64,000 bases of DNA from Streptomyces sp. NRRL S-646 (GTDB lineage Bacteria > Actinomycetota > Actinomycetes > Streptomycetales > Streptomycetaceae), in the NCBI RefSeq assembly GCF_000720765.1, contig NZ_JODC01000001.1:434001-498000 (forward strand), given 5' to 3'. The translations under genes were made by a program, and so were the position numbers. Below, piece by piece: positions 58,550-64,000 of this stretch (the first letter of the stretch is position 1; the number at the start of each line of letters is the position of its first letter). The notes beneath the pieces were generated by a model. The model was not told the DNA's origin. It did no database searches and saw only the letters and a program-made list of their open reading frames with translations.

Positions 58550-59236
58550 GTGGAGGCACTACCCCGCGAGACGATCGTGGACGTTCTCGAGGCCCGGCTG
58601 CGCGAGGACATCCTGGCCGGACGCCATCCGGCGGGCAGCTACCTGCCCCCGGAGCGCCGGCTGGCCGACGGCTACGGCGTCACCCGCACCACCCTCAAAC
58701 ACGCCTTCGGCCGCCTCGTCCAGGCCGGTCTCCTGGAAACCCGGCACGGCGTCGGCACCAAGGTCCGCGACTACGCCCGGCTCGGCGGCGCGGACCTCCT
58801 GCCGATGCTCCTGCGGCACGACGCGAAATGGATCCGCGAAATCTTCGAAGTACGGAGGTCCGTGGGCGCGCTGATCGCCGAGCGGGCCGCGGCCCGGGCC
58901 ACCAGGGCGCACCACGCCGAACTGCGCCGCCTCCTTGAGGCCGTACGGGACGCGGACGGCGCGGACGCCGTGCAGCTGGCCGACGTCGAGGTGCACCGCG
59001 CCCTCGCCCGCGCGACCGGCAACCGGGTCTATGTCCTGCTGACCAACACCCTCTTCAACGCCTACCTACCCGTCCGCGCCGCCCTGCGCGGGCCGTTCGC
59101 CGACGCCGGAACCGCCCACGGACGCCTCGCCCCGGTGGTGGAGGCCGTGACGTCCGGCGACAGCCGTCAGGCCCACAGCGCCGCCGACGCCTATCTGCGC
59201 GACACCGAGCGCATCATGCTGGAGGGGCCGGCGTGA
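58550..59236 (+). CDS. GntR/FadR-family transcriptional regulator
   Basis: 228 residues from GTG 58550, after GAGGAGG. Winged helix N-terminus: 'IVDVLEARLREDILAGRHPAGSYLPPERRLADGYGVTRTTLKHAFGRLVQAGLLETRHGVGTKV' region (10-75). C-terminal FCD-type helical ligand domain ('IFEVRRSVGALIAERAAARAT', 'LADVEVHRALARATGNRVY', His residues for metal). FadR relatives sense acyl-CoA or organic acids. Its stop overlaps the next start (GTGA), so it is cotranslated with the AttH-like and GMC genes. Confidence 0.88.
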   Translation: MEALPRETIVDVLEARLREDILAGRHPAGSYLPPERRLADGYGVTRTTLKHAFGRLVQAGLLETRHGVGTKVRDYARLGGADLLPMLLRHDAKWIREIFEVRRSVGALIAERAAARATRAHHAELRRLLEAVRDADGADAVQLADVEVHRALARATGNRVYVLLTNTLFNAYLPVRAALRGPFADAGTAHGRLAPVVEAVTSGDSRQAHSAADAYLRDTERIMLEGPA

Positions 59237-60615
59237 GGGGCACCTCGTTCACGGAGACCATGCTCGGCACGGTACGGCTCGACGGCCGGAACACGGTTCG
59301 CCGCATCCGCCTCGACCTGAGGGCCCGGGCCGACGAGGTCCTGCGCCCGCACCGCACCACCCGGGCCCGGCTCAGCGGCCGTATACGCATCAGCGGACTG
59401 GCCGACGACCCGGACGCCACAGGCGAGTTGGAGATCTCGCCCCTCGCCCGCCGCCGCATCCGCTACCGGCTGACCTTCACCGCCGACGGCCGCCTGTTCA
59501 CCCTGGACGGCTGGAAGTCGGTGACCCCGCGTCATCCGGTGAAGTCGATGACCGTGCTGCCGTTCACGCTGTACGAGGACAGCGCACGGGTCGGCCAGGG
59601 CACCCTCCGTTTCCCCGTCGCCACCGGGCTGGCCCCCTTCCTCCTGAGCTTCCGCTTTCCCCGGCGGGAGGACCCCGCCCCGTACCTCGCACCGCGCTGG
59701 GACGGCAGTCCCGGCCGCACCGAGGTCTGGTACACCACCCTGACCGACCCCACCACCGGCACCGGCATCTGGCTCCACCACGAACTGGTCTCGCCCGCCG
59801 ACGGATCCGCACCCCACGCCCACGGCTGGGCCGCCGCCTTCCCGTCCGACGGAGAGGTCCGCCACGTCCGCTTCGGGCCCACCCCCTGGAACAACCCCGT
59901 GCACGGATTCACAGCCGACGGCGTCTGCGCCGCCCCGGGGCAACTGGCCGGAAGTGTCGGCGACTTCCACTGGGATCTTGCCGAACAGCCCCTGGCCGAG
60001 CCCCTGTTCACCTTTCCCCGCTGGTCCTGGTGGCACCCCCTGCTCCCCGCCGCCCATATGCTTCCGGCGGCCCGCGCCACGTACGACGGAACCTTCAGCG
60101 ACGGACAGCAGACGCTGACCCTGCGCGGCGCCCCCGGCGCCTCCGCGCGCATCCACGGCCACGGCAACGCCCGCCGCTGGGCTTGGCTCCACGCGGAACT
60201 GGGCGACGGCGATGTACTCGAGGTGATCGCCGCGGTGTCGACGCGGCCCGTACTGCGACGGCTGCCACCGCTTGTCTTCCTGCGCCTGAGGCACCGCGAC
60301 CGCACCTGGCCGCGCCGGGCCGAGCGCTCCGCGGTGGGCCTGTTCGGCATCGGACGGTTCCGCGCCCGCATCGGACTGCCCGAGTGGACGGTGGCCGGCC
60401 GCGCGCTGCTGCGCCGCATCCGCGTCGAGGTCAGCCAGCCGGCCGAGCGCACCCTCACCCTGGACTACCGCGATCCCGACGGCGCCCCGGCGGTCTGCCG
60501 CAACAGCGAGAGCGCCGACGCGAAGATCCTCCTGGAGCGCTGGTGGGGCCACTGGCGCACCGAAGCCACGTGGACGCTGCAGGGCACCGCACACGCCGAG
60601 GTGGGGGACCGGTGA
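59233..60615 (+). CDS. AttH/lipocalin-like protein of a GMC-oxidoreductase operon
   Basis: 460 residues from GTG 59233, GGAGGGG five bases upstream. An N-terminal beta domain starts 'SFTETMLGTVRLDG', a pattern I associate with modules joined to cholesterol-oxidase-like GMC enzymes in actinobacteria. The C-terminal part ('TEVWYTTLTDPTTGTGIWLHHEL', 'AHGWAAAFPSDGEVRHVRFG', 'RRWAWLHAELGDGDVLEVIAAVS') resembles AttH/CrtC-like lipocalins that bind or modify hydrophobic molecules. No signal peptide. It overlaps both neighbours by four bases, which strongly suggests a shared complex or pathway with the GMC oxidase. Confidence 0.7.
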   Translation: MRGTSFTETMLGTVRLDGRNTVRRIRLDLRARADEVLRPHRTTRARLSGRIRISGLADDPDATGELEISPLARRRIRYRLTFTADGRLFTLDGWKSVTPRHPVKSMTVLPFTLYEDSARVGQGTLRFPVATGLAPFLLSFRFPRREDPAPYLAPRWDGSPGRTEVWYTTLTDPTTGTGIWLHHELVSPADGSAPHAHGWAAAFPSDGEVRHVRFGPTPWNNPVHGFTADGVCAAPGQLAGSVGDFHWDLAEQPLAEPLFTFPRWSWWHPLLPAAHMLPAARATYDGTFSDGQQTLTLRGAPGASARIHGHGNARRWAWLHAELGDGDVLEVIAAVSTRPVLRRLPPLVFLRLRHRDRTWPRRAERSAVGLFGIGRFRARIGLPEWTVAGRALLRRIRVEVSQPAERTLTLDYRDPDGAPAVCRNSESADAKILLERWWGHWRTEATWTLQGTAHAEVGDR

Positions 60616-62468
60616 CCGGGCGCGGGATGGTCGCCGCCCTGCTTGCCGACACCGGGGACGAGGAGTGGCTCGCGCGGGTGCCCGGCAGGCTCGACACGTT
60701 CCTGTCCGCACTGCCCGGTCCCGTACGGGCCGCAGTGCAGGCCGCCACGACTGCCGTCGACGCGTACGCCGTCCTGCACAGCGGGCGTCGCCTGGCCGCC
60801 CTCACTCCCCGCGAGCGCGAGACGGTGCTCGGCTCCCTTGCCGCGCGCCCCCGACTCGTACCGGCGCTGGACCTCCTCAAGGTGCCCGTGCTGCTCGCCG
60901 CAGCCACCGAGCGAACACCCGCCCCACGGGCGCCAGTTGCGCCAGAGGACCCGCCCCTGGACTGCACCCCGGCCGAGGAGTGGCCCGCGCGTGCCACCGC
61001 TGACGCCGTCGTCGTGGGATCGGGCGCCGGAGGAGCCGTCGCCGCGCGCACCCTCGCGCGGGCGGGACTCGCCGTCGTCGTACTGGAGGAGGGCGAGCAC
61101 CACACCACGGCCTCCTTCGGCCGCCGCGCACCGCTGGACCGCTTCACCGAGCTGTACCGGGACGGCGGAGCGACCGCAGCCCTGGGCGATCCGCCGCTCC
61201 TGCTGCCGGTCGGACGGGCCGTCGGCGGCACCACCGTCGTCAACTCCGGCACCTGCTACCGCACTCCGGACCATGTCCTCGACCGCTGGAGCAGCCGCCA
61301 CGGCTTCCACCTCGCCGACGGGTTTCCGGCACGGCTGGACGAGATCGAACGCACCCTGCGCGTCGCCACCCAGCCCCTCGACGTCCTCGGCACCAACGGT
61401 CTGCTCGCCCTGGCCGGCGCCGGCCGACTCGGCTGGCGGGCCGGTCCGCTGCGCCGCAACGCACCGGGCTGCAAGGGCTCCTGCCAGTGCGTGGTGGGCT
61501 GTCCCACCGGCGCCAAACAGAGCGTGCAGCTGTCCGTCCTGCCCGACGCGTGCGCCCACGGAGCGCGCATCGTCACCGGCGCACGCGTGCTGCGGATCCT
61601 GCTCGACCACGACCGCCCGGGCCCGCCACGGGCGGCCGGCATCCGGGCCCGCCGGGCGGACGGCAGCGAGCTGGAGATCCTCAGCCCCCTGGTCGTCACG
61701 GCCGCGGGCGCCCTGCAGACTCCGCCGCTGCTGCGCCGCAGCGGCCTGGGTGGTCATTCCCGGACGGGCCGCAACCTCAGCGTGCACCCGGCCACCAGCG
61801 TCGCCGGGCGCTTCACGCAACCGGTCACCTCCTGGGAAGGCGTCCTGCAGAGCACCGGCGTCGAGGAGTTGCACGACCGCGGGATCCTGATCGAGGCGAC
61901 CGCGAGCCCGCCCGGCATGAGCAGCTTCGTCCTGCCCGGCCTCGGTCGTGCCCTGCGCCGTGAACTGGAAGGGGCGGACCGGCTGGCGATCCTCGGCGCC
62001 ATGATCGCCGACCGGCCCGGGGGCCGGGTCCTGGGCCGCGACCGCACCGTCGTCCGCTACCGCCTGCACCCCCTCGACGGCGCCCGGCTGATGACGGCCG
62101 TACGAGCCATGGGTCGCATCCTCTTCGCCGCGGGGGCGCTGGAGGTGCTCACCGGCATCCCACGGGCGCCGCGCGCCCGCACCCTCCCGGAACTCGACGC
62201 GCTGCTCACCGGGATCACCCCGCGCGATCTGCACCTGTCGGCCTTCCACCCGGCCGGCACGGTCGCCGCGGGCAGCGACCCCGAGCGGGCACCGGCCGAT
62301 GCCGAGGGCCGGCTGCGAGGAGTCGAAGGCGTCCTCGTCACCGACGCCTCCGTCCTGCCGTCCTGCCCGGAGGTGAACCCGCAACTGAGCATCATGGCGG
62401 CCGCCCTGGCCGTCACCGAGACCTACCTGGAAGGCGAACCCAGCAGCCGCACCAGCACCTCTGCATGA
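60612..62468 (+). CDS. GMC-family FAD oxidoreductase with Cys-rich insert
   Basis: 618 residues from GTG 60612, overlapping the previous stop (GTGA), GGGGG upstream. About 120 N-terminal residues are helical, as in long-chain alcohol oxidases. FAD motif 'AVVVGSGAGGAVAARTLARAG' is split at GSGAGG. A Cys cluster 'GCKGSCQCVVGCPTGAKQS' lies mid-chain (about 285). Catalytic His is in 'HLSAFHPAGTVAAG' and the GMC end is 'CPEVNPQLSIMAAALA'. Likely oxidises a long-chain or sterol-like alcohol. Its last 46 bases overlap the convergent DUF488 gene. Confidence 0.88.
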   Translation: MTGRGMVAALLADTGDEEWLARVPGRLDTFLSALPGPVRAAVQAATTAVDAYAVLHSGRRLAALTPRERETVLGSLAARPRLVPALDLLKVPVLLAAATERTPAPRAPVAPEDPPLDCTPAEEWPARATADAVVVGSGAGGAVAARTLARAGLAVVVLEEGEHHTTASFGRRAPLDRFTELYRDGGATAALGDPPLLLPVGRAVGGTTVVNSGTCYRTPDHVLDRWSSRHGFHLADGFPARLDEIERTLRVATQPLDVLGTNGLLALAGAGRLGWRAGPLRRNAPGCKGSCQCVVGCPTGAKQSVQLSVLPDACAHGARIVTGARVLRILLDHDRPGPPRAAGIRARRADGSELEILSPLVVTAAGALQTPPLLRRSGLGGHSRTGRNLSVHPATSVAGRFTQPVTSWEGVLQSTGVEELHDRGILIEATASPPGMSSFVLPGLGRALRRELEGADRLAILGAMIADRPGGRVLGRDRTVVRYRLHPLDGARLMTAVRAMGRILFAAGALEVLTGIPRAPRARTLPELDALLTGITPRDLHLSAFHPAGTVAAGSDPERAPADAEGRLRGVEGVLVTDASVLPSCPEVNPQLSIMAAALAVTETYLEGEPSSRTSTSA

Positions 62469-62782
62469 CTCTGCTCGGGCTCCTTGGACGCGGTCAGCAG
62501 CGTCACGGGCCCCTTGGCCGCCAACTCCCGGACGTGGCTGAGGAGTTCGGTCGCCTCCAGGGTGTCCAGCTCCGCCTCGTAACGGCCGGCGAACTCCTCG
62601 TAGGACCCCTCACCCGCGTGATACCAGCGGCGCAGTTCGGTCGACGGGGTGAGCGCCTTGGGCCACTCGTCAACGAGCGCTGCGTCCTTGGACAGGCCGC
62701 GCGGCCACAGGCGGTCGACCAGGACGCGTACACCGTCGTCCGGCTCGGGCGGTTCGTAGACGCGACGCACGCGAACGCTCAC
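62423..62782 (-). CDS. DUF488-family protein
   Basis: 119 residues from GTG 62782, eight bases after AAAGG. Family motifs are 'RVRRVYEPPEPDDGVRVLVDRLWPRGL' parts, 'DEWPKALTPSTELRRWY' and 'GPVTLLTASKEPEQSHAEVL'. DUF488 proteins (YeaO-like) are small soluble proteins of unknown function. The 3' end overlaps the GMC gene on the other strand. Divergent from the M1 aminopeptidase gene. Confidence 0.88.
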   Translation of the reverse strand: MSVRVRRVYEPPEPDDGVRVLVDRLWPRGLSKDAALVDEWPKALTPSTELRRWYHAGEGSYEEFAGRYEAELDTLEATELLSHVRELAAKGPVTLLTASKEPEQSHAEVLVRLLGSPSR

Positions 62783-62931
62783 GATCAAGCCTTTCTGGGT
62801 GCCGGGTGACGTCGAGCGTAGTGCGGAGGCGTCGGATGACGACGTATCACTTGACCCAATTGGGGAGGAAACCGAGCCGGGCTGCCCATAACCTGGATTT
62901 GTATGATCATCAGCCACCCCCAGGAGTGCAT

Positions 62932-64000
62932 GTGAGGCAGTCCAGCCGACAGTCCGTCAGACCCACCGCCGTCCTCCGCCGGGAGGCCCTGACCGTGACC
63001 GTCCCCGTCGCCCTCGCGGCACTGCTCGCCGCCGCCGGACCCGCGACCGCCGGTACGGGCGGCGCAGCCGGCGTCGGCGACCCGTACTTCCCGCTCGCCG
63101 GCAACGGCGGCTACCACGTCGACCACTACGACCTGACCCTCCGTTACGACCCGACGAGCCGTCACCTCGACGGCGCCGCCGTCCTCACCGCCCGCGCCAC
63201 CCAGGACCTGACGCGTTTCGACCTCGACTTCAAGGGGCTGAAGGTCACCGGCCTGACCGTCGACCACGGCCGCGCGGAGTTCCGCCGCGACGGCCAGGAA
63301 CTCGTCGTCACCCCGCGCCGCCCCCTGCACAAGGGCGAGGAGTTCCGCGTCAGCGTCACCTACAGCGGCATCCCCAAGCAGGTGACCGACCCCGACGGCT
63401 CGGCGGACGGCTGGATACCAACCGACGACGGAGCGTTCGTCGCCGGGGAGCCGCAGGGCGCCATGACCTGGTTCCCGGCGAACAACCACCCCAAGGACAA
63501 GTCCTCGTACGACATCACGGTCACCGTCCCCGAGGGCCGCACCGCGGTCGCCAACGGCGTGCTGGTCGGGCAGCGGACCGCGCACGGCCACACCACCTTC
63601 CACTGGCGCCAGATCGAACCCATGGCCGCCTACCTCGCCACCGCGACGGTCGGGAAGTTCAAGGTCGAGCAGTACACCACCCGCGACGGCATCCGCGTCT
63701 ACAACGCGGTCGACCCGCGCGAGGCGTCCGAGGCGGCGCCCGTCCTGAAGAAACTGCCCTCCGTCCTGGAATGGGAGAGCAAGCTCTTCGGCCCCTACCC
63801 CTTCCGCAACGCCGGGTCGATCGTGGACCACGCGCCGGACGTCGGATACGCACTGGAGACCCAGTCGCGCCCCCTGTACGACTCGGCGCCGGACCTGAGC
63901 ACCCTCGTCCACGAGAACGCCCACCAGTGGTTCGGCGACTCCGTGTCGCTCACCACCTGGAAGGACATCTGGCTCAACGAGGGTTTCGCGACCTACGCAG
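62932..64000 (+). CDS. Secreted M1-family aminopeptidase (N-terminal part, runs off the window)
   Basis: 356 codons visible from GTG 62932, with AGGAG five bases upstream. A signal peptide core 'VTVPVALAALLAAAGPATAG' spans about 22-41. The N-terminal beta domain starts 'YFPLAGNGGYHVDHYDLTL'. Zinc motif H327-E-N-A-H331 and third ligand E350 in 'LNEGFATYA' keep the usual 19-residue spacing. The G-x-M-E-N substrate motif reads 'VGYALETQS', a variant. It removes N-terminal amino acids outside the cell. A TATGAT (62902-62907) is a possible -10. The rest of the gene lies beyond the window. Confidence 0.9.
   Translation, partial: MRQSSRQSVRPTAVLRREALTVTVPVALAALLAAAGPATAGTGGAAGVGDPYFPLAGNGGYHVDHYDLTLRYDPTSRHLDGAAVLTARATQDLTRFDLDFKGLKVTGLTVDHGRAEFRRDGQELVVTPRRPLHKGEEFRVSVTYSGIPKQVTDPDGSADGWIPTDDGAFVAGEPQGAMTWFPANNHPKDKSSYDITVTVPEGRTAVANGVLVGQRTAHGHTTFHWRQIEPMAAYLATATVGKFKVEQYTTRDGIRVYNAVDPREASEAAPVLKKLPSVLEWESKLFGPYPFRNAGSIVDHAPDVGYALETQSRPLYDSAPDLSTLVHENAHQWFGDSVSLTTWKDIWLNEGFATYA

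Overview
This is a high-GC actinobacterial chromosome segment, almost certainly from a Streptomyces. The indicators are a PopR/ClpP3-ClpP4 accessory protease locus, a melC1-melC2 tyrosinase operon, a 2-methylisoborneol operon with an encapsulin shell gene, a streptophobe-type membrane protein, a DUF6777 protein, many GTG starts and several GTGA/ATGA gene overlaps. I saw no rRNA, tRNA, CRISPR array, transposase, integrase or phage gene. It reads as an ordinary chromosomal region rich in accessory metabolism and regulators, not a mobile island.

Layout. 1-5.4 kb: membrane and DUF6777 proteins, an RsbW-like ATPase, a SigB/F-type sigma factor, popR and the clpP3-clpP4 pair with a PopR-box-like operator. 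5.4-10.9 kb: epoxide hydrolase, VOC protein, a Tat-exported GH127-type glycosidase and an SGNH lipoprotein. 10.9-13.3 kb: a two-component pair. 13.5-17 kb: shell-cyclase-methyltransferase operon (family 2B encapsulin, 2-MIB-type terpene cyclase, GPP C-methyltransferase). 17-24 kb: alcohol dehydrogenase, VOC protein, RNase H, a SRPBCC protein with a consensus sigma-B-type promoter, melC1-melC2, and an MFS pump with its TetR and paired operators. 24-37.6 kb: class II cholesterol-oxidase-like flavoprotein, aldo/keto reductase, small membrane proteins, an unrecognised HTH protein with a palindromic operator, an F420-type LLM oxidoreductase, a beta-lactamase-fold hydrolase, a pseudokinase, a threonine ammonia-lyase-like enzyme, and a TPR protein coupled to a polyprenyl synthase behind a four-copy 13-bp iteron array. 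37.8-45 kb: AIM24 protein, a TerD-double-CAP fusion, a DD-peptidase-like hydrolase, an M4 protease and a secreted SGNH hydrolase. 45-54 kb: a large LuxR-type ATPase regulator, then a coupled trio (receiver-flavin reductase, cNMP-domain histidine kinase, UBP zinc finger), a stress protein and a DUF4032 protein. 54-64 kb: MBL hydrolase, AlkB-type dioxygenase, a TetR/FAD-dehydrogenase pair, a coupled GntR/AttH-like/GMC oxidoreductase set, a DUF488 protein, and the start of an M1 aminopeptidase.

Themes. Several regulators sit beside perfect inverted repeats that look like their own operators (TetR at 23.6 kb, TetR at 56 kb, the HTH protein at 30 kb, PopR at 5.3 kb). The encapsulin/2-MIB operon and the PopR/ClpP3P4 locus are known systems; variations seen here are a ClpP4 without the catalytic His and a cyclase with a short N-terminus and an altered acidic motif. 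The least explained items are the receiver-flavoprotein/kinase/UBP-finger trio, the TerD-CAP fusion, the TPR-prenyl-synthase pair with its iterons, and the HTH gene at 29-30 kb. All functions are inferred by reading the sequence; no database search was run.
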